A program made the position numbers and the translations under genes. From Cohnella caldifontis (GTDB lineage: Bacteria; Bacillota; Bacilli; Paenibacillales; Paenibacillaceae): a DNA stretch of 64,000 nt. Location of the stretch: assembly GCF_029360585.1 (NCBI RefSeq), contig NZ_JAQZSJ010000001.1, positions 62,001 through 126,000 on the forward strand. The letters run 5' to 3'. Under the pieces are notes generated by a model. It worked only from the letters and a program-made list of their open reading frames with translations, had not been told where the DNA came from and did not search any database. This document shows positions 35,349-44,114 of the stretch, piece by piece (the stretch's first letter is position 1; every line of letters starts with the position of its first letter).

Positions 35349-38036
35349 TTACAGCAGCCCCAGTTCCCGGGCGCGCGCCACCGCTTCGGTGCGCCGGGAG
35401 ACTTGCAATTTGCCGAATAGATTGCGGTTATACCCTTTCACGGTGCTGAGCGCGAGAAACAGTCGGTCGCAGATTTCCTGGTTCGAGAGTCCCTGCGCGA
35501 TCAGCCCCAGAATTTCGGATTCTCGTTCGCTCAGCGGTTCGGGGAGCGATGCGGGTAGCTTCGACGGCTTGAAGGAGGCCCGATCGTAGACTCCATCGTC
35601 CACGGACATCCCGGCTCGAAAAGCGGAGAGAAGCTTGCCGACGTATTCCGGCATGAAATTGCGGGCCGCGATCCGGTCCAACAAACGGAGCAAATCTTCC
35701 CCTTCTTCGACGAAGAGACGTACGTAACCTCCGGGCTCCGCCATGGCTAAGGCGTCCGCCAGCGTCCGCTCCGCCAGGCGTTCGTCTCCTTGCGTCCGCT
35801 GCGCGACCGCCAGGAGAACCAAAGCCTTTAGCCTTTCATCGGCCCAGCCTTTCGTTTCCGCATCCCGTCTCCATTTTTCCAAGGCGGCCCGTGCCGCGAA
35901 AACATCTCCTTGCGCCAAGTACGCTTGAACCAAGCGGCCGTCAAGTCCATACGCCTGCGCCAGTCGCGCGGCTGCCTCCGAATGGCCTTGGCGCAGCAGC
36001 GTTAACGCCTGTATATCCGCGATTCGGGACAACTGATTCTCGAAGCCATGGCGGAGAGCGGCATCCTCTGCTGCAGCCAGCAGCGCGGCCGCCGCGCCGA
36101 ATTCGCCCCTAGCGAGCTTCAGCCTGGCTTGGAACGCCTCTCCCGCCACGATCCGGTCCGATTGCTCCAGCTGCCGAGCCAGTCCGGCGGCTGCCGCGGC
36201 ATAACGCTCGGCGGCGTCTAAGTCGTTCCATTCATAGTGAATCCGCGCCAAGCCCAGATAGGCTTCGCAAGCCGCGGGCGGCGGCGGGTTCCCCGCGATG
36301 CGGATGACGCGTTCGTAGGTCGCGGCGGCCGAATAGAGCCGGTTATCCGCTTCCTGGATCATGCCCAGTCCGAGCGCGGCCATCATGGCGACGATGACGT
36401 GGCCGATCGTTTCGCTGATCGATAAGGCTTCGGCGTACGCTTGGCCCGCAGCGGCACGATCCCCCTTGAGCTGATAAGCGTACCCCAGCGTCCAAGTCGT
36501 GGCGGTGCGGACCGGAAGGTTGTCCGGATGCAGGAACGACAAAGCGCGCCGGGACTCGGACAGGATCGTTTCCGCTTCGTGCCGGCTGACGGCCATCGTG
36601 GCGCGGATCGAGGCGATATGCCCGATCAAGTCCCGGGTTTTCGCATGATGTTCCACGTTAGACAGCGCTAGTTCCGCCGCGAGCAGCTTCGGCTCGACGC
36701 CGGAGGTTTGCCCGGCCAACAACAAGGCGGAGGCCGATTGGACCCAAAGCGAAGGATGGGCGTCCAGAACATCCTCCGGCAGCGATTCCAGCCATTGCCG
36801 CACGGGAGCCACCGCCCCGCGGAAAAGCAAAGGCATCCCGCCCCCTTCCAGCAGGCGGGCGGCGCGCGCGGTGTCATTCGCGGCGGCGGCATGGCGGAAC
36901 GCTTCGATCTCCAAGCCTTCTTGCTCGAACCACAAGCTGGCCCGAAGGTGAAGATCGGCCTCCGCCGTGCCCGCCTCCCCGTTCGGCGGCGCCTCATCCC
37001 CGTGAAGTTTCCTCTGCCGCAGCAAGTCGGCGAACAGATGGTGATAGCGATACCAGCGCCTCTCGTCGTCCAGCGGAATGACGAAAAGATTGGAACGTTC
37101 CAGGAACTCCAGCATGGCTTGACCGGAGGGCCGGTCGACACGGCGTTCCCCTTCGTTCCCTCCGAAAACCGCATCGCAGAGCGGGCCGCACATCCGGTCC
37201 AAGATCGCCGTTCGACGCAGGAATTCCCGTACGGAATCCGGCTGCTGCCGAAGCACTTCTTCCACCAAATAGTCCAGCACGTATCGGTTGCCGCCGGTGA
37301 ACGAAGAAACGAAACGTCCGGCTTCCGGCTGACCCTGCAGGGAAAGGGCGGCCAATTGGAGCCCGGCGATCCATCCTTCCGTCCGGTCTTCCAGCCATCC
37401 GATTTCCTCCGGAGACAGCTTCAGTCCCATGACCCGGTTCAAGAACTCGTCCGCTTCCTGTGCCGTGAACCGCAAATCCTCGGCTCGAATTTCCGTCAGT
37501 TGGTTCCGGACGCGCAGCCGGGCGACGGCCAGGCGAGGATCCGCGCGGGTCATCATGACCACGTGCATCTGCGGAGGCATGCGCTCGAGCAGGAAAGCGA
37601 CCGCCCGGTCAATCGCTTCGGACGCGATGGCGTGATAATCGTCCAGCACGAGTACGAATGCATCCGGGATGGCCGCAAGTTCATTCAGCAGTCCCGTCAG
37701 AACCGTTTCGGCCGCGGGAGGCTGGGGAGAGTCCAGAAGTCCGAGCGCGCCTGCCCCGATCTCCTTCGAGACCGTCCCCAAGGCTGCGAACAAGTAAGCC
37801 AAAAAACGCGCGGGATCGTTGTCCCCTTCGTCCAAGGACAGCCACGCGGCCGGAACGGGAAGTTGCCCCAGCCACTCGCTCACCAGCGTCGTTTTGCCGC
37901 TTCCGGCCGAAGCGCAAACGAGGGTCAGCTTGCGGCGTTTCCCCTCGTTCAGGCGCTCGATCAGCCTCGGTCTCGCGACGACGGCGGATCGGGGCGGCGG
38001 CATATAGATTTTCGTGGATAAAATGGATATCGGCAT
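35349..38036 (-). CDS. LuxR family ATP-binding (LAL/MalT-like) transcriptional activator
   Basis: 895-residue regulator of the MalT/LAL type. An N-terminal ATPase with Walker A GSGKTT (residues 45-50) and a Walker B near VLVLDDYHAI is followed by a winged-helix part, a long TPR-like helical region (about residues 380-790) and a C-terminal LuxR helix-turn-helix (LSERESEILGLIAQGLSNQEICDRLFLALSTVKGYNRNLF in segments). Such proteins need ATP and an inducer to activate transcription. Upstream start region is SILSTKIYMPPPRSAVV, as expected for the family. Its target is probably nearby. Confidence 0.92.
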   Translation of the reverse strand: MPISILSTKIYMPPPRSAVVARPRLIERLNEGKRRKLTLVCASAGSGKTTLVSEWLGQLPVPAAWLSLDEGDNDPARFLAYLFAALGTVSKEIGAGALGLLDSPQPPAAETVLTGLLNELAAIPDAFVLVLDDYHAIASEAIDRAVAFLLERMPPQMHVVMMTRADPRLAVARLRVRNQLTEIRAEDLRFTAQEADEFLNRVMGLKLSPEEIGWLEDRTEGWIAGLQLAALSLQGQPEAGRFVSSFTGGNRYVLDYLVEEVLRQQPDSVREFLRRTAILDRMCGPLCDAVFGGNEGERRVDRPSGQAMLEFLERSNLFVIPLDDERRWYRYHHLFADLLRQRKLHGDEAPPNGEAGTAEADLHLRASLWFEQEGLEIEAFRHAAAANDTARAARLLEGGGMPLLFRGAVAPVRQWLESLPEDVLDAHPSLWVQSASALLLAGQTSGVEPKLLAAELALSNVEHHAKTRDLIGHIASIRATMAVSRHEAETILSESRRALSFLHPDNLPVRTATTWTLGYAYQLKGDRAAAGQAYAEALSISETIGHVIVAMMAALGLGMIQEADNRLYSAAATYERVIRIAGNPPPPAACEAYLGLARIHYEWNDLDAAERYAAAAAGLARQLEQSDRIVAGEAFQARLKLARGEFGAAAALLAAAEDAALRHGFENQLSRIADIQALTLLRQGHSEAAARLAQAYGLDGRLVQAYLAQGDVFAARAALEKWRRDAETKGWADERLKALVLLAVAQRTQGDERLAERTLADALAMAEPGGYVRLFVEEGEDLLRLLDRIAARNFMPEYVGKLLSAFRAGMSVDDGVYDRASFKPSKLPASLPEPLSERESEILGLIAQGLSNQEICDRLFLALSTVKGYNRNLFGKLQVSRRTEAVARARELGLL

Positions 38037-38091
38037 ACCTTGAGTATACGCACCCGGATCTTCCGCCGTCTACACTCCGGAAAGCCGATCC

Positions 38092-38829
38092 TCAGACGTA
38101 CCCGCCGTTCGCCCGGACCGTTTGGCCCGTGATCCATTGGGACTGCCGGTGGACCAACATCGCCACGGCTCCCGCGATATCTTCGGGCCGGCCCAGACGT
38201 TGAAACGCGTTCAATCGGCTCAGCGCCTCGATCTGCTCCTCCGTCTTGCCCGCGGTAAACAGTTCCGTGGCGACCGGTCCCGGAGCGATCGCGTTGATCG
38301 TTATGCCTTTCGGTCCGAGTTCCTTCGCGAGCTGGCGGGTGATCTGCTCCACGGCGCCTTTCGTCGCCGCGTAGACGCTGTAGCCCGGAAACATGCCGCC
38401 GACGACGGATGTCGAGAGATTGACGATTCTGCCTCCCGGTTTCATGTGCTTCGCCGCTTGCTGGCAAGCGAAGTAAGTGCCTTTGACGTTAATGGCGAAA
38501 TGCTTGTCGAAATCGGCTTCCTTCACTTCCCCGATCGGTTGGGTCTCCATGATGCCGGCATTGTTGATGAGGATATCGACCCTGCCCAACTTTTCCGCGG
38601 TTTCGGAAAACAGCCTTTCCACCTCTCGTACGCCGGAGACATCCGCCTGGATCGCAACGGCTTTCCCTCCGGCCTGGACGATCGCCTGCACCGTTTCCTC
38701 CGCTTTTCCGCGGTTGCCCGCGTAATTGACGACCACGTAAGCGCCGTCCGACGCCAGACGTTCGGCGATTGCCCGCCCGATCCCCCTCGAACCGCCCGTC
38801 ACGATCGCGACGTTCCCTTGCAAATGCAT
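38092..38829 (-). CDS. SDR family NAD(P)-dependent oxidoreductase
   Basis: 245-residue short-chain dehydrogenase. Cofactor motif VTGGSRGIGRAIA, NNAG in LINNAGIMETQ, catalytic Ser in NLSTSVVGG and the YAATK active site Tyr-Lys in YSVYAATKGAVEQ. The C-terminus carries GPVATELF and WITGQTVRANGGYV as usual. Substrate unknown; FabG-like. Lies upstream, on the same strand, of the LAL regulator and divergent from an AraC regulator. Confidence 0.94.
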   Translation of the reverse strand: MHLQGNVAIVTGGSRGIGRAIAERLASDGAYVVVNYAGNRGKAEETVQAIVQAGGKAVAIQADVSGVREVERLFSETAEKLGRVDILINNAGIMETQPIGEVKEADFDKHFAINVKGTYFACQQAAKHMKPGGRIVNLSTSVVGGMFPGYSVYAATKGAVEQITRQLAKELGPKGITINAIAPGPVATELFTAGKTEEQIEALSRLNAFQRLGRPEDIAGAVAMLVHRQSQWITGQTVRANGGYV

Positions 38830-38996
38830 ATCGGATTCCCTCTTCCTCTGCCGATTTCGCAGGATTCTTCGAACCTTGCAGCTTTATTGTAGGGAATCCG
38901 CGTCCTGACCCGGTAGAACGATCATCGCAGAGGATTGCCTATTCCTCTTCCATCTGGTACGATACCGTTCATCAACGCGGGAAGAAGGTTCGGAAA

Positions 38997-39962
38997 ATGG
39001 AACAAGAGCGGTTCTTCGAAGAGGCGAAACGAGAGCTGGCTTCGGTCATCGATCGGTTCATGAAGGAAGACGGCACGAAGGATACCGGCATCCCCTCGCT
39101 CAGGATGATGCGCGTTTCCCGTCCGAACAGCCCCGTTCACGCCGTCTATGCCGCCGCCTTGTGCTTGGTCGCGCAAGGCGCAAAGACGACCCGTCTCGGC
39201 AAAGAAAGCTTTCGTTACGACCCATCGTCCTTCCTGATCACTTCCGTTCATTTGCCCGTGACGAGCCAAGTCGTGGAAGCATCGCCGGAATCGCCTTTTC
39301 TCAGCCTTCAGCTGACCTTCGGGATCCAGGATATCCTGGACATCGCGAAAAATACCGATCCGTCGTGGGACCGGAGCCGCGAAACGGATCGGGCCATTTA
39401 CGTCAACCGTACGCATCCCCTGTTGCTGGACGCCGTGCTGCGGCTGGTCCGATTGGTCGATACGCCCGCCGATATCCCTTCTCTTGCGCCGCTGTATCGA
39501 AGGGAGATCCTCTACCGCATCTGGCAGGACGAACAAGGGAACGGAATCAAGCAGTTTTTCGGCGCGAGCAGCCAAGCCGACGCCGTGGCGAAAGCGATCG
39601 GGCGGATCCGCAGGGACTTCCGCCTGCCGCTGCGGATCGAAGAGCTGGCGAAAGAGGCGAACCTCAGCCCCTCTTCCTTGCACAAGCATTTCAAGCAGGT
39701 CACCGCCATGAGCCCGCTTCAGTACCAGAAAACCCTTCGGCTTCAGGAAGCGCGCCGCCTGTTGATCGAAGACTCGCTGGCGGCCGCGGAAGCCGCGTTC
39801 CGGGTCGGTTACGAGAGCCCCTCCCAATTCAACCGGGAATACGCCCGCATGTTCGGCCTTCCGCCGATCCGGGACGTGGGCCGGGCGAAGGACGGTTTCA
39901 CGTCGGAAGCCCTAACCGGCTCTTACGGATCTCTTCGATCTCCGTCATTTGCCGCGGAGTAA
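38997..39962 (+). CDS. AraC family transcriptional regulator (AraC_N type)
   Basis: 321-residue regulator. An N-terminal AraC_N cupin-like domain (VHAVYAAALCLVAQGAKTTRLGKESFRY...SPFLSLQLTF) precedes two C-terminal helix-turn-helix motifs (LRIEELAKEANLSPSSLHKHFKQVTAMSPLQYQKTLRL and AEAAFRVGYESPSQFNREYARMFG). Start at ATG 38997 after GAAGAAGG; the upstream frame extension lies in the SDR gene's start region. Divergent to the SDR, which is a likely target. Its last 65 bp overlap the convergent aldo/keto reductase. Confidence 0.9.
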   Translation: MEQERFFEEAKRELASVIDRFMKEDGTKDTGIPSLRMMRVSRPNSPVHAVYAAALCLVAQGAKTTRLGKESFRYDPSSFLITSVHLPVTSQVVEASPESPFLSLQLTFGIQDILDIAKNTDPSWDRSRETDRAIYVNRTHPLLLDAVLRLVRLVDTPADIPSLAPLYRREILYRIWQDEQGNGIKQFFGASSQADAVAKAIGRIRRDFRLPLRIEELAKEANLSPSSLHKHFKQVTAMSPLQYQKTLRLQEARRLLIEDSLAAAEAAFRVGYESPSQFNREYARMFGLPPIRDVGRAKDGFTSEALTGSYGSLRSPSFAAE

Positions 39963-40896
39963 GCGGGCCGAACCGCATCGCGCCCGCCGCTTCCTCTACC
40001 TGCGCAACCGTTTTGAGCCCGGGGATCGGAATCGTGACCCGGCTTTGGCCCCAGATCCAGGCCAACGCTCCTTGCACCAGGCTCCGCCCGCCTGACGTCA
40101 GAATGGCGCGAATCGCTTCCAAGGCGTCCAAATATTCGGGCAGCGGTTTCCCGTTTTTGAAATACGTCACCCATTCATGAGAGCTGCCCCGTACGTCGTC
40201 AGGCGGCAAAACGCTCGTTCTCCCGAATTTGCCGCTTAGCAGGCCCATGGCCAGCGGGGCGTTGTTGATGCTGCTCATCCCGTACCTTTCGCACACTCTC
40301 ACCATGTCCGAATGTCCGACCAGCACGTTGAACGGATGCTGGATGGCCGCGCAGGAAGATCGCCGGGCGAACGGTTCGGCCTTTTTCGCGTTGTCCGTGC
40401 TCCAGCCGTAGGCTCGAATCCAGCCTTCGTCCCGCAAGCCTTCAAGCGCGTCGATCACGGAATCGAACTGCTCATACGGAATATCCCCGGGGTGAATCTG
40501 GTACAAGTCGATATAATCCGTCCCCAGCCGCCGAAGCGAAGCTTCGCAGGCGCTGCGGATATACTCCGGGGATACGTCGGCCTTCGTAAAGACGCTGCGG
40601 GACCGGGCGTCATACGTAAAGCCGAATTTCGTGGCGATGACCGCCTCGTGCCTCCGCCCTCGCAGCGCTCGTCCCAGGATCTCCTCGCCGTGTCCGGTGC
40701 CGTACGCGTCCGCCGTATCGAAGAAATCGACGCCGAGTTCGAGCGCCCGGCCGATCGCGCGAATCGACTCCGCATCGTCTACCTCTCCCCATCCGTCCGG
40801 CAGCCCGTCCAGCCGAAACGGGCCTCCGATCGCCCAACCGCCGAACCCGACCGGGCTGACCTCCAGGCCCGTTTTGCCCAATTTTCGCTTTTGCAC
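39898..40896 (-). CDS. Aldo/keto reductase
   Basis: 332-residue aldo/keto reductase. VSPVGFGGWAIGG at the start, FFDTADAYGTGHGEEILGRAL with Asp and Tyr of the catalytic tetrad, TKFG with Lys and IDLYQIHPGDIPYE with His are present. The C-terminal IPIPGLKTVAQVEEAAGAM region binds NADPH. Divergent from a MocR-type regulator 120 bp away. Confidence 0.93.
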   Translation of the reverse strand: MQKRKLGKTGLEVSPVGFGGWAIGGPFRLDGLPDGWGEVDDAESIRAIGRALELGVDFFDTADAYGTGHGEEILGRALRGRRHEAVIATKFGFTYDARSRSVFTKADVSPEYIRSACEASLRRLGTDYIDLYQIHPGDIPYEQFDSVIDALEGLRDEGWIRAYGWSTDNAKKAEPFARRSSCAAIQHPFNVLVGHSDMVRVCERYGMSSINNAPLAMGLLSGKFGRTSVLPPDDVRGSSHEWVTYFKNGKPLPEYLDALEAIRAILTSGGRSLVQGALAWIWGQSRVTIPIPGLKTVAQVEEAAGAMRFGPLTPRQMTEIEEIRKSRLGLPT

Positions 40897-40934
40897 GTTG
40901 TCGCGCTCCTTCCCTTTGTGGCTTCAGTGACATT

Positions 40935-40994
40935 ATAATCAGGATAATTGGCATTTTTTAGAGCCACTTTTACATCATTTGAAGGAGCCAATTT
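40935..40994. promoter_or_regulatory. MocR-type promoter region with repeated GAGCCA-TTTT motif
   Basis: Between the divergent reductase and MocR-type genes, TATAAT lies at 40935. The motif GAGCCACTTTT starts at 40961 and GAGCCAATTTT at 40985, and an inverted AATTGGC is at 40946. GabR/MocR regulators usually bind direct repeats next to their own promoter, so these are operator candidates. Confidence 0.5.
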
Positions 40995-41016
40995 TCCTTG
41001 CAAGGGAGAGGCGGAG

Positions 41017-42462
41017 TTGTACGGAATCTATCTCGATCCGCGGTCGGAGAGGTCGATCACGGCCCAGCTGTGCAGCCAGCTCCGCGGGAAAATCGAATCC
41101 GGTGAACTGGCGGAAGGCACTCGCCTGCCGGCCACGCGCCGACTGGCGGCGGAATACGGCATCGCCCGCAACGTCGCGCTCGATGCCTACGAGCAGTTGA
41201 TCGCGGAAGGTTATTTGATCGGCCAGACGGGATCCGGAACCTATGTCGCCGGCGGGATCTTGGCGAACGGATGCGTGTCGGAGGACGAATCGGAACCGGG
41301 GGACGGTTCGCCGTCCGCGGAATTCCCGTACGACGATGGAATCATCGATTTTTCCACGGGTACGCCGGATTTAAGGCATTTTCCGAGGATTCGGTGGGCC
41401 CGGTATTTGAAAGAAGCCGCGGAAGCGGCGCCGATCGAACGATACGATTACGGGGATATCCGGGGCGAAGATGAGCTTCGGCAGGAGATCGCATCCTATT
41501 TGCTCCGCGCCAGGGGGATGCGTTGCCATCCGGACCGGATTTTCGTCGTCTCGGGTTCGGCGGACGGTCTTGCGCTTGCCGCGCGCGCGCTGCGGACGGA
41601 CTATCGCTCCGTCTATTTGGAGGATCCGACGATCGAGTTATCGCGGCACGTATTCGAACAAGCGGATTACCGGCTCCTTCCGGTGGAGGTCGACGAATCC
41701 GGCATGAAGCTTCACGAGCTCGACCGGCTCCAGGACGGAAGCCTGATGCTGCTCACGCCGTCCCACCAATTCCCGAGCGGCAGCATCCTGTCGATCCAGC
41801 GCCGCCGCCGGGCCATATGGCTCGCCGAGCAAGCCGGCAGCTATCTCATCGAAGACGATTATGACGGCGATTTCCGGTTGAAGGGCGTACCTATTCCTCC
41901 CCTGCACACGTTGAATCCCGACCGGGTCATATACGTCGGAACGTTCAGCAAAACGTTGGCGCCCGCGCTGCGTCTCGGCTTCCTTGTCGTTCCCCGCCGA
42001 TTGGCCGGACGATTCGCTGCCTTAAGGGAACAGTGGAACCACCGCGCCCCGTCCGTTCCGCAAATCGCGTTGGCCCGAATGATCCGGGACGGACGGCTGG
42101 AACGCCACATCCATAAAATGAAGAGCGTTTACCGCAATCGCCGCACCTTGCTCGTCGGCGCTTTGCATCGGCATTTCGGGGCCGGCGCGGCGATCCGGGG
42201 CGATGAAGCGGGTATGCACGTGCAGGCGGAATTCGTCGAGGCGCCGCGTGCCGTCGATTGGGCAAAAGCGGTCGAATACGGGGTTCGGGTCGGCTGCGTG
42301 GAGGAATACAGCATGGTCAAAGGCAGACACGTTCGACATGTCCTGCTGGGCTACGGCAACGTGCCGGACGAAGACGTCGAGGAAGGCATTTTGCGGCTGC
42401 GCCGATTCGTGAGCGATCAAGCCATTCGTCCGGAAGGGAGGAATTCGAATGTTGATCGATGA
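41017..42462 (+). CDS. MocR/GabR-type PLP-dependent transcriptional regulator
   Basis: 481-residue fusion of a GntR winged helix (ITAQLCSQLRGKIESGELAEG...TRLPATRRLAAEYGIARNVALDAYEQLIAEGYL) with an aminotransferase-like domain (DFSTGTPDLRHFPRIRW, EDDYDGDF, TFSKTLAPALRLGFLVVP with the PLP Lys). These regulators bind PLP adducts rather than catalyse turnover. TTG 41017 is preferred since AGGGAGAGGCGG precedes it. Divergent to the aldo/keto reductase, the likely target, and overlapped by 14 bp by the next gene. Confidence 0.92.
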   Translation: MYGIYLDPRSERSITAQLCSQLRGKIESGELAEGTRLPATRRLAAEYGIARNVALDAYEQLIAEGYLIGQTGSGTYVAGGILANGCVSEDESEPGDGSPSAEFPYDDGIIDFSTGTPDLRHFPRIRWARYLKEAAEAAPIERYDYGDIRGEDELRQEIASYLLRARGMRCHPDRIFVVSGSADGLALAARALRTDYRSVYLEDPTIELSRHVFEQADYRLLPVEVDESGMKLHELDRLQDGSLMLLTPSHQFPSGSILSIQRRRRAIWLAEQAGSYLIEDDYDGDFRLKGVPIPPLHTLNPDRVIYVGTFSKTLAPALRLGFLVVPRRLAGRFAALREQWNHRAPSVPQIALARMIRDGRLERHIHKMKSVYRNRRTLLVGALHRHFGAGAAIRGDEAGMHVQAEFVEAPRAVDWAKAVEYGVRVGCVEEYSMVKGRHVRHVLLGYGNVPDEDVEEGILRLRRFVSDQAIRPEGRNSNVDR

Positions 42463-42970
42463 ACAAATGCCGCAATGGCAACTGGGCAAACGCAATCGGC
42501 GTTCCGTCGACCTGGCCGCGCCTCCCCCGATTTCCCGCCTGCTCGAAATCGACTTCGGAGAGTCCCCGATCATCCGGCTGCTCTTTCTGTTCCGAGGACT
42601 GCCGCGGCGCATGCTCACCTTAGAGGGATTTCTGAACGCGGGATTCATTCTCTTGGATCGAACCGAGGATGAAATCGTGATGGGCTTGGTCGCGCAGCCG
42701 TGGAAACTTACGGGGAACATCCGGAAAATGGACCCGGAGCGGTTCCAAACGTTCGACCAGCCGGATTACGTCAAAGTCGCTTGGAATTTTCATTACGAGA
42801 GGCGCGACGGCCGCGTGACCGCCGTCGGAACGGAGACGCGTATCCGATCGACGTCGGCGAAGGCGGCGAGACGGTTTGCCGCCTATTGGAGGCTCATCGG
42901 CTTTTTCAGCGGCGTCATCCGCAGCGAAATGCTCAGAATCGTATGCCGGAGTTTGAGCCGCGGCCATTGA
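42449..42970 (+). CDS. Uncharacterised protein overlapping the MocR gene
   Basis: 173 residues that I do not recognise. Predominantly basic, with an N-terminal lead, a mixed alpha/beta middle (VMGLVAQPWKLTGNIRKMDPERF) and a C-terminal helix RRFAAYWRLIGFFSGVI that could be amphipathic or membrane-associated. GGGAGGAATTCGA precedes its ATG, and it starts 14 bp inside the regulator gene, so translation is coupled. Reads as a partner of the regulator or reductase, but no function can be named. Confidence 0.7.
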   Translation: MLIDEQMPQWQLGKRNRRSVDLAAPPPISRLLEIDFGESPIIRLLFLFRGLPRRMLTLEGFLNAGFILLDRTEDEIVMGLVAQPWKLTGNIRKMDPERFQTFDQPDYVKVAWNFHYERRDGRVTAVGTETRIRSTSAKAARRFAAYWRLIGFFSGVIRSEMLRIVCRSLSRGH

Positions 42971-43029
42971 GCCGACACGCTTCCTCCGTCCGCAGGCGCA
43001 TTCCGGAGGTAACGGTTTGCTTCCGCGCG

Positions 43030-43060
43030 AAAAAACCGAAGCCCGGGGGGCTTCGGTTTC
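43030..43060 (-). terminator. Rho-independent terminator downstream of the small hydrophobic peptide
   Basis: Minus-strand ACCGAAGCCC-CCCC-GGGCTTCGGT hairpin, read as GAAACCGAAGCC...GGCTTCGG, followed by TTTTTTCG, about 15 bp past the peptide stop. It also faces the convergent end of the preceding plus-strand gene. Confidence 0.88.
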
Positions 43061-43072
43061 GCCGGGAGACGA

Positions 43073-43153
43073 TCAAGACTTTCCGGAACGGGTCGCCAGC
43101 TCGATGATCATGACGATGAGCACAAGCAGCTGAATGAGCAAATCCGCCCTCAT
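43073..43153 (-). CDS. 26-residue hydrophobic peptide with strong ribosome site
   Basis: Tiny gene: ATG at 43153 preceded by GGAGGTG at 6 nt, one hydrophobic helix (LLIQLLVLIVMIIELA) with Arg near the start and ATRSGKS at the end, stop TGA at 43073, then a strong terminator. This layout is like type I toxin or holin-like toxin peptides and other membrane micro-proteins of Gram-positive bacteria, but no antitoxin RNA is demonstrated. No convincing promoter was found for it. Confidence 0.6.
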   Translation of the reverse strand: MRADLLIQLLVLIVMIIELATRSGKS

Positions 43154-43355
43154 GTCAGCACCTCCATGTCAAGGGTCATGCTCCTTCGCCGGCTTCTCCT
43201 CTCCCTTCGGACACGCGATTGACGTCTCCCGTATCCAATTTATGCGTACAACCTCGGTTTCTAGAATAGGAATCGATGCGATGCATTCGTACAAGCCGTT
43301 CTTCTCCGACCGGAATATGTTATCTTGATCCCGATCATAAGGAAGGTGAGACCAG

Positions 43356-43592
43356 ATGAAAAGAGCGTACATCCGTCCGGTTCCGATCGGCACGGCGGTC
43401 GCCGTCGCCCAATGGACCGCATCCGGCATCAGAATCCATCACGGGCGTCTGGTCAAAATGACCAATCCGCTGTTCGGATCGCCGACCGTCGTTATCAGGC
43501 AAGGCACTTCCGTCAATCCGCTTTCCGGAACGATCTGTTTTCGGAGCGTCACCTTGAGGAAAGTGATCGCGCTTCAGAAGATCCCCTCGTAA
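43356..43592 (+). CDS. Small hypothetical protein, uncertain
   Basis: 78 residues with AAGGAAGGTGAG before the ATG. It is basic and has no transmembrane helix or motif I recognise (KRAYIRPVPIGTAVAVAQWTA at the start). The last 44 bp overlap the convergent HxlR gene. The good ribosome site supports it; the lack of promoter and composition leave it doubtful. Confidence 0.4.
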   Translation: MKRAYIRPVPIGTAVAVAQWTASGIRIHHGRLVKMTNPLFGSPTVVIRQGTSVNPLSGTICFRSVTLRKVIALQKIPS

Positions 43593-43995
43593 TCTCGTCC
43601 CCCGGCGAACGCCCGCCCGCGTTCGCCTTGACGTCGTATTGCTCTCTCGCCTGTTCCACGTAAGGGTAATACGCATTCGTCCATTCTTTGAACGAACGGA
43701 CATGGTGCATCAACGATACCCCTAACGGAGTAAGCGAATAATCGACCATGGGCGGAACGGTCGGCGTCACGCTTCGGCTGATCAAACCATCCCGTTCCAG
43801 CTGCCGGAGCGTTTGCGTCAGCATTTTTTGCGAGATGCCTTCGATCCTCCTCTCGATTTCCCTGTAACGCTTGGTCCCCTCGTCGAGAACATGCAGGACG
43901 AGCACCGTCCATTTGCTGGAGATGATCTCGAGCACGCGCCGATACCCGCATGCCTCGAGCGACACGTCCGAGGCGGTCCTTTCCCTCTCTTCCAA
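43549..43995 (-). CDS. HxlR family transcriptional regulator
   Basis: 148-residue winged-helix regulator: VSLEACGYRRVLEIISSKWTVLVLHVLDEGTKRYREIERRIEG with the conserved Cys near the start, ISQKMLTQTLRQLERDGLISRS as recognition helix and MVDYSLTPLG as the wing. TTG 43995 is chosen because GGGAGGGAG lies 6 nt before it; GTG 44016 would have none. Divergent from a zinc-free MDR dehydrogenase with a 33-bp palindrome between, so a local repressor is likely. Confidence 0.88.
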   Translation of the reverse strand: MEERERTASDVSLEACGYRRVLEIISSKWTVLVLHVLDEGTKRYREIERRIEGISQKMLTQTLRQLERDGLISRSVTPTVPPMVDYSLTPLGVSLMHHVRSFKEWTNAYYPYVEQAREQYDVKANAGGRSPGDEITRGSSEARSLSSR

Positions 43996-44016
43996 CCGAG
44001 CTCCCTCCCAAGGCAC

Positions 44017-44049
44017 GCACTTTTTCGTTCGTCACGAACGGGAAAGTGC
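44017..44049. promoter_or_regulatory. 33-bp inverted repeat between HxlR and MDR genes
   Basis: GCACTTTTTCGTTCGT and ACGAACGGGAAAGTGC are near-perfect inverted arms about one base apart. It lies 21 bp before the HxlR start and 66 bp before the MDR start, where an operator controlling both genes would be expected. Confidence 0.65.
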
Positions 44050-44114
44050 CGTCTTCACGCGGCCTGCGGCGTGCCATATGATTTACCTATAATTTACCAA
44101 AGGGGAGAGGCTCA

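Noticed and set aside
43169..43429. 86-codon minus-strand open frame upstream of the small peptide
   Set aside because: It has no ribosome site I can see and overlaps another candidate on the opposite strand.
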